A stretch of DNA of 64,000 bases from Ornithodoros turicata (GCF_037126465.1 NC_088203.1:57759581-57823580); one strand, 5' to 3'; positions 1 to 12,012 are shown, numbered from the stretch's first letter. Translations and numbers: made by a program. The notes: generated by a model not told the origin, from the sequence alone.

Positions 1-100
1 GGTGTCAGGCATATGCAAAGACATGCCTCTCTCCAGTGGAAAAAGGTACATAGGAGAGACGGCTCGTTGTAAAAGCGAGAGACTTCGTGAGAGCCACAAG

Positions 101-267
101 AGAGAGTTTTAGCGCATCGTACTTATCGCTTTTGCGTACGTACGGGATAGCGTTGATGGTTCTGCGCACGCCCACAACAGAAAGAGAGCTTCGCAGAGTG
201 CGCAGAACCACCAACGCTATCCTTTCCGTACGCAAAGGCGATAGCGTACGATACACTAAAGCTCTCT
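101..267. repeat. Foldback MITE
   Basis: Two arms of about 70 bases are inverted complements of each other around a short centre. The left arm contains gcgtacgtacgggatagcg and ttgatggttctgcgcac, and the right arm carries the complements with a few mismatches. Both outer ends read agagag/ctctct. No protein is encoded; the open frames across it are artefacts of the palindrome. I see no convincing target-site duplication. Confidence 0.75.
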
Positions 268-273
268 AATAAG

Positions 274-1230
274 GTGACGAAGGCTGAGATGGAGTCTCAG
301 CTGGCTGCACACGTTGGGCAGTGGGGTTGCTCGCAGGACTATGAATCTACTGCAATTGTCTTCAGGTCCGCTAACTGCCACGTCAGACAGGTTGTAGAGA
401 CGTCGCAGATAGATAAGCACGGAAGCTCGTGTATCAGTACTGCCACTTTCATAGATAAGAAAAATAAAATAAAGGGCGTGTGTTTAGGGCGAGTGATATG
501 GTTGGTGTCTTTCCAGTTCCCGCTATGGTCCGTAGTTTAATCTGCTCTTGTGTGTGTGCCTTTTTTTCACTGAGTGTCAGTTAAGTTTGAAAGTTCGACG
601 TTTCCTCTCCGTCTCTATGCTTTTCCATCCCTCGCCTCTTCGCATGATCCCCTCTGGTTTGGGAATCCCACTCCCTTGCGCAAGGCTATTAACGTCAAAG
701 CAAAAACCTGCTTTTTCACTTTAACCCATCTTTTTTGTTAAGAAGGCGGTACCAGGTACTATGACATCGCTTCCTCATGGGGTCAGCTAATGACTTTTGA
801 GAATCGCATAAACATGTGTACGTTATCGCGTATCTCAACAGAGTAAAGAAAGAAAAACGAAACCGAAGCCATCGCGAAGTTTAGGTCACTTCGCTAACAA
901 CGTAATTCTCTCAGCCGACTATCGCTGAAACCTAACGCGTCGCCATTTTCCCTCCAACGTCATTCTCTAAGACGTGGCTCTCTAAGCCGAAGCCTCTAAA
1001 ACGAGATTCGCTAAAACTGGGCTAGCTAAACGGATGGGCTCAGCTCTAGAACCGCATTATCTTTACCGACGGTGGCTTATCTGGGCTAGCGGTTAATCTG
1101 TTCAGCAGATCAGCACCTATCCAATCATCTCCATCGCTCCAAAACACGTCGCCTTCTGTGCTCCCTGCGCTCCTGTTCGCAGCAGTTTCGGTTTGAGCTG
1201 ATTCGCATATTACAATTCAGGGATGGATAT
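274..1230. other. No gene seen
   Basis: This stretch has short open frames but none with recognisable content, splice structure or repeats that I could place. A possible ATG frame at 274-540 has no recognisable domain. Confidence 0.5.
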
Positions 1231-1515
1231 TTCAGCGCACGTAGAATGGAGCGCACCTTTCACGATTTTTAATCGTGGAATGACTTTCAACGAGGTTTGT
1301 ATCCAATTCTACTGTCTCATTTTCCCCGAAATTCCCTAATTACAGGCGAAATAATAAATTTTAGGTAAGTAGGCATCTTTTAGTTACATACTTTCTGGCA
1401 GAGGTTGTCCGCCTGGCCATATAACTCAACTGCAAAAACGACATCTATGCTGCTCTCGTAGCCTTTTTGTAAGAAATCTAATAGTCTAAATCTAAATAAT
1501 CTAAAGATAATAATA
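1230..1515 (+). repeat. Degenerate dispersed repeat, related to 11223-11853
   Basis: Several blocks match the right half of the TA-flanked element at 11223-11853: a catactttct...gaggttgtccgcctggcca block, a gcaaaaacgacatctatgctg block, and a block around cgtggaatg. This copy lacks clear termini, so it is a decayed relative of that element. It ends in an A/T-rich taa-repeat tract. Confidence 0.6.
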
Positions 1516-1894
1516 ATAAAAAAAAACGTCCGGTGTTATCGCTCCTAAAAGTTGTTTTCAAAAAATTTCTCCAAGTAAGCGGCTTGCATACTGCAGGGCC
1601 CATCCATGAAATGGAGATTGTATTGCATTATGCTACTACAGCAAATGAGCGAGTTTTACAGCGAGCGCCGGAAAGCGAGGCGAGTGTGAGGCTATCGCTT
1701 AGCAACACCGCGTCTAGCGCCTCTGTTTCCAAACATGTAGTCACGAGGAGCGCTGGAGCAGAAGACTATTCGACATGTTATCCAAAGCGCTATCATAATT
1801 GGGGGTTTACGTCGCGAGACAACAATGATCATGAGCGATGCAATAGTGCTCGGGTATGTGGATTAATTTTGCCTACATTTAGTGTTCTTCAACG

Positions 1895-2050
1895 TTCGCT
1901 GAAAGCTCAACACACGGCACGCCCTCGCGGAAGACGGCGCGTCTTCCAGCCTTCCACCAAGATGACATCGTCCTCGGCTGGGTTTGAACCCGCGATTTTG
2001 GGATCAGCAGGAAGACACGCTACCGAGTCCGATTATCCAAAATGCGTGTA
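1895..2050 (-). repeat. tRNA-headed SINE fragment
   Basis: On the minus strand a tRNA-like head is visible: an A-box-like segment (actcggtagcgtgtc) and a B box (gggttcaaaccc). It is followed by sequence with no tRNA acceptor pairing. Internal RNA polymerase III boxes without a foldable acceptor stem are typical of SINEs. The open frame across it (1533-2051) is therefore probably not a protein gene. Confidence 0.6.
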
Positions 2051-3020
2051 GTTCCTGTAACTCATCTCATATAACACCATTATAGATATTTTAAACTTTG
2101 TGCACGATGAGAGACAGACGCAAACGTAATCATGTAGGAAACAACAACAATAACTTTATTTTGAGATGGAGAGTGGGGAGGTTCATCTCCAGAAGGAAGA
2201 ATTGTTTATGTTCAGTGCATCTACCAATCGCACAAATTTTAGCGCGGATTTCTGTGTTGTGCCACGACAGGTTTGTGTCTTTTGCACTGGTACTTGTAAC
2301 CTCGCACACCACACGCATCTTCACTAATACATTGCTTACATTTTTCATGCGTTTATTCAATTCAAGTTTCCTAACTCTTTATAACCGGTTCTGCACTCAC
2401 GGAGCATCGGCTAGCTCCGTGGTTTTTTGGGAGGACATTAGCTCCCCTAGCGGATCCTTGAATGAATATCTTTACACATTTCTTGGTCTGAAATAGCCCG
2501 ACGCATGCAAAATAGCCTTAATTTTTGTGCTTGATATTGTACAGTCCAAATTATCGCAATTACGAGTTCTTTTACATTTCCATGTGCCAGCATGCGCTTA
2601 TGTCTTCATTTTCTTTTGTTTATTAACTCCACCATATTGGAAGCGAGAGCGAAAATATCGAAAGGCCATGAATATCAGCGAGATGGTGATTTCACGCTCT
2701 CGCGGTATGGGCCGCTAGTTTGGGAATACTCGACCGAGATGCGAGAGCAAGAAGAGTGACATTCTCACGCTCTCACGTGTCGAAATCGCTCGTTTGGGAA
2801 CGCAGCATAACACGCGTTCTGCTGCACGCCACAGTAGCCACAAAGAAATAATAATTTTTCTACGAGATAGTAGTTCTCGAGATACAACCCCGTAAACGCA
2901 CTTCAACGTTCAGGGTCACTGACGTAAGAAGGTCGAGAAGTCGATTGCCCAACAGCTCGACAAGGTCAATTGGCTCTCACAAGCACGTGACATGTTGCAC
3001 ACTGGCCGACATGTCATAGG
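2051..3020. other. No gene seen
   Basis: There are only short open frames. Around 2640-2800 there are loosely repeated gagag/ctctcgc motifs in opposite orientations, suggesting a decayed inverted-repeat element, but its ends are not clear. Confidence 0.45.
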
Positions 3021-3027
3021 GCTGTAC

Positions 3028-3175
3028 GATCAAATAAATATTTTAAAATAAAACATTGAAAAATCCACGCTTAAAATTCCACCATTCAAAATCCATTTTA
3101 TGAAATACACTGCTTAAAAATAGGCGTCCTCAAAATAACCGCTGTTAAAATAAATCATGGTTAGGCTTAGGAAGG
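3028..3175 (+). repeat. Phased A-rich short-period array
   Basis: About eight units of 14-16 bases each begin with AAAAT and continue with a variable tail, ending in aaaataaatcatggttaggctta. The same kind of array with the same ending occurs at 46860-46995. A T-rich (opposite-strand) array lies at 3866-4035. These look like ends of a dispersed repeat family. Confidence 0.55.
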
Positions 3176-3865
3176 TAATGTTCCGCGTCATGTGTAGTGA
3201 TAGTCCGTATGGGCGACATGGTGTTCTTTTCGGCGGAACATGCTATTATGATGTTTCTTACTCATGTTTGTATTGTTATCAATTACATAACAACTTAGAA
3301 TTTCGAAATATCCAGTTTAAAAGTGATGAGGACGATGCGCGTATGAATACAGGACACGCACTCTTGATCCTTGAGCCATCTGAGCGCTGTGAACGAGGCT
3401 AACAGGCTTCTGGGAGGGAGAGAAGATAGCTATAGAAGTGTTGTGGACGGATTGCGCGGCGACGGTCATTCCTACTGGTAAAAGAAAGGCCAAGAAAGCG
3501 CGCGCACACACGAAAAAGACAAACGGCAAATCAGAAAACATCCCAAAGAATGGACAAAAATCTCTTGATAGACGGCCCTGTATTAGACTATATTACACCG
3601 ATGTCGCGCGCTACTTGCACTGCTAAAACAGAACTTCACCAAATAATATGCTCCCGGGCATCCACCATTCCGAACGATATCAGCCCCCCTCCCCCTACTA
3701 AGTTGGCAACACCGGCCACGGATCACATACAGACAGACAACCTACTTCCGGTGTACCCAAATCCTCGTTCACTGTTCTAGCTCTGGCTGGCCCCAAGCGC
3801 GAGGAGTGCACTATTTTCCGCGGCGGACGTAGCGCCGTCGACTGTCCACCAATCAGGGACGATGG

Positions 3866-4035
3866 ATTTTAAAATATTTATTTCGAAGCGTTTATTCCTC
3901 AAAGTTTATTTTTCGGAGTTTATTTAGACAGCGTGGATTTTCTCATGATTTATATTCAACAGTTTATTTTGCAAGTTTGATATATAAGAGATTTATTTTT
4001 GAACGTTTTATTTTTACATGATTTATTTCGGCGTC
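3866..4035 (-). repeat. Phased T-rich short-period array
   Basis: About eleven units start with TTTATTT and are spaced 13-16 bases apart with different 6-8 base tails. It is the opposite-strand counterpart of the array at 3028-3175, and the two may bound a single element of about 1 kb. Confidence 0.5.
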
Positions 4036-4482
4036 ATCCCTGTCATAGCAGGATGAGTCTCGGAATTCGCGGTTCCTATTTCGTGCGCTATGTCTATTGA
4101 GAGGTTTGCCCTTTGGAATTTTGGAATGCAGGTTCATATGTATACTGTTCACCATCTCTCATATTTACCCTGCATAATCGGGGGTGGCGGCAATTCCGAA
4201 GTAAAAGAAGCAATATAAGTGTACCTGCCGTAGACCGAGCATTGAAGTAGCAGCGCTCGTATTCAGATTTGTAGATAGTCTTCTTTCGCGAACTTTGTAA
4301 TACATCACCCACACAGTCCTCACGATCAACCCTGAGATTATAACTATATAGACTACCATTTGAGCGGTATGAACCCGCGTTTATCATTACAATAGTGGAC
4401 ATTATTTTCTCTTCCAGGGATCCTTTTGTTCTTCATCAGATATTCCTTTGAGGCTAGCTCCAGAAACATCAGAAGAGCCAAG

Positions 4483-7400
4483 ATGCGTTTTGCATTGATC
4501 GTCGCCACTTTGGTTGCCGGTACGTGAGTGACGCAGATTCTTCCGCTGTCCTAATACAATATTCATGTCTCAAATATTTTGTACCTTGCGTGAGGCGTTA
4601 TACTCTCACATGATAAATAATGATTTGGAGTAGAATTACTCCTAAGACGATTCAATCTCCAAGTGATTGGCGACAAAACGATAAACCTGTAGTCAACCAC
4701 ATATTAATGGAGAAACAGTCTTTAATGAACTGAAAGCAAAAGCGCGCCACACGTTCGCGCGCCAAACGCAAACCTCGTTCGTCATCGTCGACGGACGGTA
4801 TAGCCTCTTTCACATATATGTCGGCACTGCTCCCTTTGGAGTCGGCCCAGGACGCACATTCCCCCAGGGCGTCAGTCGTGAAGTTGTCCACCTCTGTGAG
4901 GACGACAACGGCGAGCCCTTTCACAAGCCCCACCACCACCGTGGAATCCAGGGTAACGGTGTCCAGGGTCAGGGGATAGGGAAAGTCACATGGCGTGGCG
5001 GTGGGGCGAGCATTGCAGACTAAACTGCAGGACCGGCGCCAAGAGGGGACGCGAGCGTAGACTCGCGGAGAGGGCTGGCGCCGCGGGGTAAGCTGGCTTC
5101 AGCCGCTCGATGGCAACTGTGTTCGACTTACCATTGATGCTGACGCGAAAGTATTTTTCGTGGCAGCATTGGACGGCAAATGGGCCATCGTAAGGGGGCT
5201 GAAGAGGCTTGCGGACAGCGTCACGACGTACGAAGACGTGAATGCAGGTATTGAGATCCAGTCAAACAAAAACTGTGTGTGGCTGTTGTTGGCGCGTAGG
5301 GGTAGCACGTAGCTTGTGCATGCCTGGACGCAGAAGACTGACATAGTCAGCTGGCTCGGGATCATCTTCGGGAAGCCAAGTGCCAAGAAACTCCCCTGGA
5401 ATGGAAAGAGACTGGCTGTAGACGAGCTCCGCTACGGACGAATCCCGATCTGCTTTGAAGGTAGTGCACATCCCGAGGAGGACAAGGGGAAGATCGTCTG
5501 TCCAGGAAGTCCCACTGCACAATGCAGTAAGGGCGGCCTTCATCTGGCGATGCATGCGCTCTACCATGTCACTTGCAGACGGGTGGTAGGCGGTAGTTCG
5601 AAGGTGTGCGATGCCTAAGGTATAGACAGAAAGCGTTTGAAAAGGGGCGGATTCAAATTGACGTCCGCGGTCAGTTGTGACGCTTCGTGGCACGCCGAAA
5701 CGAGATATTCACGAGACAAGGAACGTTGAAATGACAGTCTGACCAGTGCTGTCTTGCATAGGGGTGGCTTCAGGCAGGGGGAGAATCTGTCAACAACTGT
5801 CAGAAGGAACAGGCGGCCGTGTGAGATGGACAAGGTACCGACGATGTCCATGTTAGTACGTGCGAAGCGGGTTTTCGGAGATGGGAAGTGGTGATGGTGA
5901 AAGGGCTTGCCGTTGTCGGCCTCACGTATGTGGGCAACGTCACGACCGACGCCCTGGGAGAATGTGCGTCCTGGGCCGACTTCTAAGGGAACTGTGCCGA
6001 CATATGTCTGAGAGCGTCTGAGGAAAACCCAGGAAAAACCCCAGACAGCACAGCCGGCACCGGGATTCGAACCCGGGTACCTCCCAGTATCGACGTGACA
6101 TGGCCAGCACGCTAACCACTTAGCCACGGGAGCTGGGAGCCACGGAGATGGGAAATCGTGTGAGTGAGAACGATGTATGCCGTCCAATCATCGCGCGTTG
6201 ACAAGAGATGCAGGAACGTGTGGCGGCCCGTGAAAGACGACGACGACGCGCCTCTGCTGCCGCGCGCTACTGCGCCTGCCAGCCAGTTCTACCGGCACCG
6301 TCCTAGCGTGGGGCCACGCACATCTGCCCCCTGGGACATTCCATCATCGCCGGTCAGGACTCATGTAGGGGAACACCACCTCCTCTACATTTGGTGACCC
6401 GAACAACGAGCACCATGTTCGGCGTAATTCGGCCATGCAACACCCTAAATTTTTCAACAAACCAGCAGCGAACCACCCTCTAGCAGGCAAGGCGCACCGG
6501 GACCACTGTTCCACCGGGGACCCGCAGGAAGACCACAGTAAGCTGACTTTCCGGCCTCCACCTGCTTCATGATTGACCTCCCCGGCACTTCTCTGGCGGC
6601 AGCCGGCATTCACGCTGTCGTACCGGTCGCGGTACTGTCGCCCACTCAGCAACGCACTCACCCAGCAACAATCAGCACTCAACAACCCAATCACTCAGCA
6701 ACAATCAACGCTCGGCAGCAATCTCTCAGCAAGCACTCAGCGCAGTCAACAAGAGCTCAACGCACTCAGCAGACAATCAGCAACCACTCAAGCACCCAAC
6801 CACTCAACCAATCGGCAGTCACATCTCTTCACTGGAACCCACCCGGATCGCAGCGCTCTTGTTCCCGCCATCCCGCTGCTGCATCAACAGCCACAATCGC
6901 AAGCCGTGTCTCCAGTCGTCCACCATCCACGAGTCGTCCTCATTCTCCTCTTCATGGTATCGACGCGGACCTCAACCGCATGCACCGCTCCGCGTCTGAG
7001 GGGGGGAGTGATGTGGCGGCCCGTGAAAGACGACGACGACGCGCCTCTGCTGCCGCGCGCTACTGCGCCTGCCAGCCAGTTCTACCGGCACCGTCCTAGC
7101 GTGAGGCCACGCACATCTGCCCGCTGGGACATTCCATCATCGCCGGTCAGGACTCATGTAGAGGAACACCCCCTCCTCTACAAACGTGTCCAGTTTCATA
7201 CGTCCTTTCAAGCCAGACGTAGTGGCAGGTTAGGAAATCGTAGAAAACTGATGCCGGGAGACTGTGCAGGGCCTCGAGAATAGTGCGCTGGAATGCCCAG
7301 GGCACGTAAGGCGAAGCGTGCCGGTGGACGAGCCGCAGATTAAGCTGAAGCCAGTGTGCGATCACTGTACTAGTTGGGGTGCGATTGGTTTTGTGTTAAG

Positions 7401-10400
7401 GTCTAGGAGCTCGTTATGGCTGTGCTGCGCTTCAGTCAGTGCCGCAAAATCGAAGACGCGTGGGCAAGACTTGGGGAGGGCGTGAATGGTTGCGCGCGAC
7501 AACGCATCGGTAACAGTGTTGTCCGCTCCCTTGATGCACGTACACAGATGTATGCCACCCGACGGGTTTGGCGAGACGAATGATGTCTGCTGTCGGATGG
7601 AAGTAACTTGAGAGCGTGCATGAGTGCTTGTGGTCTGTGAGCAGAGTGACATGGCCTCCCTCGATGAAGCAACGAAAATGGCGAATGGCGAGAAAAGCAA
7701 CTAACAGCTCACAAGCGAAGGTGCTATACCTCTGTTGAGTTTGGGGTCAGCGTGCAGGAAAAGAGGAAAAGTGGCTGCCACGTGCCAGAGATCTATTGCT
7801 GAAGAACAGCACCCACGGCAAGTGACGTAGGAGCATCATGTTGAGGGTGTATGAGTAATCCGGCTAGAGCGGGTGATTCTCTTGCGAGCAAAAATGCATC
7901 AGAAGCAGGGCCCGACCTCCCTGTCCCCCACTCCTTCCTGTTGTCCTCTCTCCATCCGTCACGTCTCTACGGTGCTTATAGCCTCAGTAGCTTCGCGGCA
8001 CTAACACGAGTGATCCTTACGAGATCCTGAAGAGGTTGTAGCAGACTGGCACAATGTGGTGAGGAGCAGCGATAGAAATTGAGAAGACCGAGAAGCTCAT
8101 GCAGCTGTCGCTTGGTAGCCGGACGGGAAAAAATGTGAATGGGTTCCGCTTTCGTGGGTAAGGGACGGATGCCCTTTGCGTCGAGAATGTGCCCGAAGAA
8201 GTTCACCTGAAGTTGATGGCGGAGACGCCGAAATGAATTTTTGATGAGTTGATGTGCCATACTGATGCAGGCGATCGAAAAGGAGGCGTAGGTGCGCGTA
8301 GGCGTAGGTGTTCTTCAAGTGTATAGCCGGCGATGAGGAGGTCGTCAGTGTAGTAACAGAAGGGTAGCCCACGGATCACCTTGCCAATGAACCACTGATA
8401 TGTTTGGGCGGGGTTTCTCAGTCCTATATGCATCCGCACATATTCGAATAGCTCAAATGTTGTGGAGGTGGCTGTCTTGGGAATGTTTTCGGTCTCCATA
8501 AGAATCTGACGATGCCCTTTAATGAGATCTATCTCTGCGCCAGCCAAATTTGCAGTGTAGCCTTGGATATGCGGAATGGGGTACCTGTCCTGGACAGTAA
8601 TGAGGTCGAGGGCACGGTGATCCCCACATGGTCGCCTGTCGCCTGATGTAGGCTTCCGAACAATGTGGAGTGCAGACGACCACGAGCATGATGATTTACG
8701 TATTATGCTCAGTTCCAACATGAATTACGTACGGGTGGAAGGTGGCGAAAACGGGTGTGTACCGGTTGGCCCATAGTCTTGATATGGTGCGTCACGTCGT
8801 GCTTGACGGGGGGAGAGGATCACCGGGTTTGGTCGAGTCGGTGTACTGCTGTAGCAATTCCTTGTACGGGATTTGGATCTTGTGCGGGATTTCTTGTACG
8901 GGATTGGACAGCTTACAGAGTACACTCTAAGGGGAAAAAGAAAAAAAATGTAGAATTTCCTACCCAAGCTAGTAGAACGACAGTTTCTACTCTGTAGTTG
9001 TTTCTGCTTTGCAGTTACACTCAAAAGGTAAAATTGGTTTGAGCAGAAATGTGTTTGCAATGGAGCTCTATTGAGATGAGACCGTTCAGTTCCGACTACC
9101 TTCTATCAAACAATGTGTAGTATTGAAACACTCCAATTGAGATTGCAAGACTATGTATGACAAACTATAAAGGCACCATTCTGGCTCACACCACATCAAC
9201 ATGTAACACAAAATGCACCAAATGATCACTTAGTCAGATGGACAATTATGTAACTATGCGCTGTGGTGTATGGGCTGATAGACGACACAGTTATGACGAT
9301 GACGACGCAATAAAGCATAAAACCATAAAACATTTCATCGAGCACGCTCCCGTCGACCGCTCAAGGGATCCGAGAGCCGACAGACCACAATATTTTCCCG
9401 TGGTTTGCGTTGAACAAAATGCGTTATGTAAGTGACACGTGCGACGCAAATTGTGAGGACAAGCATGCTTCATATTTCCCAGTCAGTATACATCCGTGAA
9501 GCACGGTAGAGGCTGCCTTACTACTCGCAAAGAGTACGGGTTTTCCGCAGGTTTCCATGCAAAACGGAAAGACAAAAATGATAAGCATTGCAGCAGCATC
9601 TGTCGGGTGGTTCCAGCAGCCGGCTCCCTCTCCCAAAGCGACTTTCCTCGGTCGCGCGCCCGCGGTTGCTTACCTGGGGAGTTTCATCTCCTATCCTTCT
9701 TTCTCAGTGATTTGAATTAACATCTAAACGACGAAAATTTTCACCTTTTATCGACAGGCGCCTTGGCAGGGCCATTTGAGGCACTCGACCACGACTCCGT
9801 CTCCTTACCCGACGTCACATTTCATGTACCCGGACACCCCGCAAGTGAGGTCAAGTTAACCCATGGAAAAGTAGAGGGACTAAGCAAGGTCCTCAGGCCC
9901 GGTCGTGATTGCTACGGACGTTACACGTGTGATGTCTTGGTCAGCGGTCTACACGTCACCTACAAGGCTGTAGCTACTGCGCCAGAGCGAGAGTTCGACG
10001 TTGTAGTGGACGTTCTTCACGGCCTGTTCCATCTGGACAGCAGAAAGACAGCAGGTACATGATGTCCGTATTGAGAATTGAGGAGGCTTAAGAGTTCTGT
10101 CCCTTTGTGAGCCATCTATCTTCTTGGTTTTCAGAAGATGCTTTCTTATTGCTTATCTAATCACAAATGCCTGTTACACGTTCTTGAATGATTGATCTAA
10201 AAGTTGATTGGGTCAACGTTGACAGGTGCGTGTTTTCCAGGAGGCAAGTACGAAGCAAAGAACGTCCGTGTCCGGGCTCTACACCAATATGTCAGGAAAC
10301 CAGTGAAGTTCGGCACTGACCGGAAGCAGACTGCACTGTTCGACGACACGCTCAAGAAGAAATTGCTGGAACTATTGAAGCAGGTCGCGCGGACAGAACT

Positions 10401-10584
10401 ATTCAGTGGTGTGCTGAATGAAGTTTTAGACGTTGATACAAGCAAGCGAGGTTGGTGGAACGCCGATACATTTGAACTGCTGTCTCAGACATACTTCGTG
10501 CAAAGGTACCTCCAGAACGGACTCCTATGGAGACACATGTTACGTGCACCACTGGGTACTATTGCACATGTTAATGTGTTTTGA
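4483..10584 (+). CDS. Secreted protein, group-7 mite allergen/TULIP-like, three exons
   Basis: Exon 1 (4483-4519) encodes a hydrophobic start, [13 protein letters not shown], ending in a phase-1 donor (g|gtacgtgag). Exon 2 (9758-10054) follows acag and continues [16 protein letters not shown]. Exon 3 (10241-10584) starts [11 protein letters not shown] and ends at a stop. All junctions are phase 1. The spliced protein is about 225 residues with a signal peptide cleavable near residue 17. The middle alternates beta-like segments ([32 protein letters not shown]), and the end has an amphipathic helix ([12 protein letters not shown]). Length, signal peptide and the strand-then-helix pattern resemble mite group 7 allergens of the lipid-binding TULIP fold; this family call is inference. 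The 5.2-kb first intron is full of transposons. Confidence 0.6.
4800..4960 (+). repeat. SINE fragment (Ruka-like body)
   Basis: The segment with tatgtcggcactgctccc and gtcggcccaggacgcacatt matches the body of the SINEs at 5888-6142 (opposite strand) and 14312-14565. It lacks the tRNA-like head, so it is truncated. Confidence 0.6.
5100..5890 (-). pseudogene. Gypsy integrase core and C-terminal fragment
   Basis: The minus strand reads [10 protein letters not shown], then [30 protein letters not shown] and a C-terminal PYDGPFAV...[14 protein letters not shown] segment. These correspond to the rve integrase core (D, D and E of the catalytic triad region) and the gypsy integrase tail. Frames change at about 5690 and 5260, so the gene is broken. 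The upstream part continues beyond the SINE at 5888-6142. Confidence 0.8.
5888..6142 (-). repeat. tRNA-derived SINE, Ruka-like, with 12-bp TSD
   Basis: The minus strand begins with a tRNA-like head: the A box lies in gtggctaagtggttagcgtg and the B box is gggttcgaatcccgg. It continues through tgtgctgtctg, the gtcggcacagt block and gtcggcccaggacgca. The insertion is flanked by cggagatgggaa at 5876-5887 and again at 6143-6154, a 12-bp target-site duplication. It interrupts the gypsy integrase. The resemblance to the tick Ruka SINE is from memory. Confidence 0.85.
6219..7182. mobile_element. Miniature LTR retrotransposon (TRIM-like)
   Basis: Two direct repeats of 171 bp (6219-6389 and 7012-7182) start tgtggcggcc and end ctctaca, with few differences. 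Directly after the first is tttggtgacccgaac, which looks like a tRNA primer-binding site. Directly before the second is a purine tract (gagggggggagtga) like a polypurine tract. The flanks are aacg on both sides (6215-6218 and 7183-7186), a 4-bp target duplication. The 622-bp interior codes for no pol protein and contains irregular cactcagcaacaa-type repeats, so the element is non-autonomous. It sits inside the gypsy integrase zinc-binding region. Confidence 0.9.
7190..7800 (-). pseudogene. Gypsy RNase H end and integrase zinc-region fragment
   Basis: The minus strand reads [14 protein letters not shown], the typical end of gypsy RNase H. It continues through [14 protein letters not shown] to [20 protein letters not shown], the integrase N-terminal zinc region, and is cut at 7186 by the miniature LTR element. 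The frame breaks at about 7365. This is a fragment of the same dead element as the reverse transcriptase at 8000-8850. Confidence 0.75.
7915..8005 (+). repeat. SINE 3'-end fragment
   Basis: The block ctgtcccccactccttcctg...gcttcgcggcactaacacg matches the 3' end of the SINE at 14312-14565. It lies inside the gypsy remnant. Confidence 0.65.
7990..8850 (-). pseudogene. Gypsy reverse transcriptase fragment
   Basis: The minus strand reads [20 protein letters not shown] and IPHIQGY, then a degraded YTDDLLIAG catalytic box, then [20 protein letters not shown]. These are the classical palm motifs of Ty3/gypsy reverse transcriptase in order. The YxDD motif reads YTDD. At least one frame change at about 8230 makes it non-functional. 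Confidence 0.85.
8900..9757. other. Intron sequence, no gene seen
   Basis: This is the remainder of the first intron of the secreted-protein gene. It has short frames only. The polypyrimidine tract and acag acceptor of exon 2 end at 9757. Confidence 0.5.
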
Positions 10585-11222
10585 AGTTTAGGGAGTTGCG
10601 ATCACATTATTAATAACCGATGCGAGTAATCTATTATAAAATTGCTATCAGAGATATTATGATCACGGATCACTCCATGAGAGCGTCACGAGAATTATCT
10701 CTCGCTCTATAGCTGCATTATGCTCACCAATCGCGATATGACCGGAGATCCAGCCGGTTATACCGTTTTGTTACAGATTACAGATATCTTCTTGTTGAAT
10801 GCATTCATTATTCAGGTATTTCATGAATGAATTCTCATAGGCATACGTTATCGTTCAACATGCCTGCAAATGCACTGCCCTAAAGCTCGTAGAAAATATT
10901 TCAGTCGAAAACCTTAACACCACGTAACTTGGGCGCCTCCTTCAGTTTCCGGAGCCCTTCGTAATAGTCGGCCAAGATCATGTTGCTGCTTGAGTTTCCC
11001 TTTTTGCGGGATAGGCACCTCAGGGCTCTGTTGCACAACTTTCTAATTTAAACCACTAACCCATTTTTATTAATTATTGAAATCTCATTGAGACCTGCGC
11101 TACCGGTTAAAAGGATGTAACGTCGAATCAGGCCACGCAGTATATGTACTGTGTTTTGGAAGTTAAAATAGACCATTAATTTAGGAAAAATTACCTCATT
11201 CCTCGAGAAAGCACCCTGTATA
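10585..11222. other. No gene seen
   Basis: This is an AT-rich interval after the first secreted-protein gene. I find no signal-peptide exon like that at 4483 and no repeats that I can name. Confidence 0.45.
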
Positions 11223-11853
11223 CAGAGTGTTTCGTTTAATTTCCCTGACTAAATAATTCGCGAACGGGTACACCAATCAAATAACTTTCGTTTTTAAAAG
11301 CTTCTGATACCACCTACAAGCTGCACCCCGTGGGAATGAGTGGAAGGCGCTCATTATCTATACGAAAATTCAAATACCTTTCCTGAAACAAACATAACTT
11401 CTAAACCAGAGCACCGTCGGCATGAAAATGGGTACTACCCCTTTTGGAACCTTCGGTGGACACCTTTTAGAGAAAAATCAGCCACCGAAGCGGGTAACTT
11501 CTTGCAGTAGTTAATTGGTTTCGGTTAGATATTTTTGTCATGGCTGGTCGCAGCAGGGATGTATATTTTGACGCACATGCGTGTTTCAGGTTTTGTTAGA
11601 CGTGGAATGGCGATAGTTAGGAATGGCGAAGGAGGATAGTTTATCATTCTGCTAGCTCCCTTTTGCACGAAACCCCTGAGTTACAGAGTTAATTAATGAA
11701 TTTTAAGTAACTAGTCGTCTTGTAGTTGCATACTTTCTTCGAGAGGATGTCCGCTTGGCCACATAACTCTTGCAAAAACGACATCTGTGCTGTATATCTG
11801 TGCTCTCATAACTTTTTCTTAAAATTCTGTAAAGGATAGAAATAAACACCCTG
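11223..11853. repeat. TA-flanked non-autonomous DNA element
   Basis: The left end cagagtgtttcg and the right end aaacaccctg form imperfect terminal inverted repeats, flanked on both sides by TA (11221-11222 and 11854-11855). There is no transposase frame. TA duplications suggest a Tc1/mariner-like MITE. A decayed relative lies at 1230-1515. Confidence 0.6.
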
Positions 11854-12012
11854 TAGAATACCTTCCACTAAAAGATCTCGCTGTATATGCTCGCCGACAT
11901 ATGACGAAGTTCAATATGCGCGTTATGCAAATGTACTCCCGTAAGCCTCGCAGAAAAAAAAAATCTTTTCACAGCCGTTGGTTCCACTTACCTTGGGGTC
12001 TACTTTGTGCAG

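Larger units (their letters stand above)
5000..8900 (-). mobile_element. Decayed Ty3/gypsy LTR retrotransposon (pol remnant)
   Basis: In minus-strand order the remnant carries a reverse transcriptase, RNase H end, integrase zinc region, integrase core and integrase C-terminal segment. Several frames are needed, with internal stops, so it is dead. It is split by a SINE (5888-6142) and a miniature LTR element (6219-7182), and a SINE 3' piece lies at 7915-8005. I do not see convincing LTRs. It lies in the first intron of the secreted-protein gene at 4483, in antisense. Confidence 0.8.

Noticed and set aside
1533..2051. 172-codon open frame
   Set aside because: It crosses a tRNA-headed SINE and has no domain; coding is unlikely.
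6573..7283. 236-codon open frame with Ser/Gln/Thr repeats
   Set aside because: It runs through the interior and 3' LTR of the miniature LTR element; composition follows the cactcagcaacaa repeats and no gag motif is visible.
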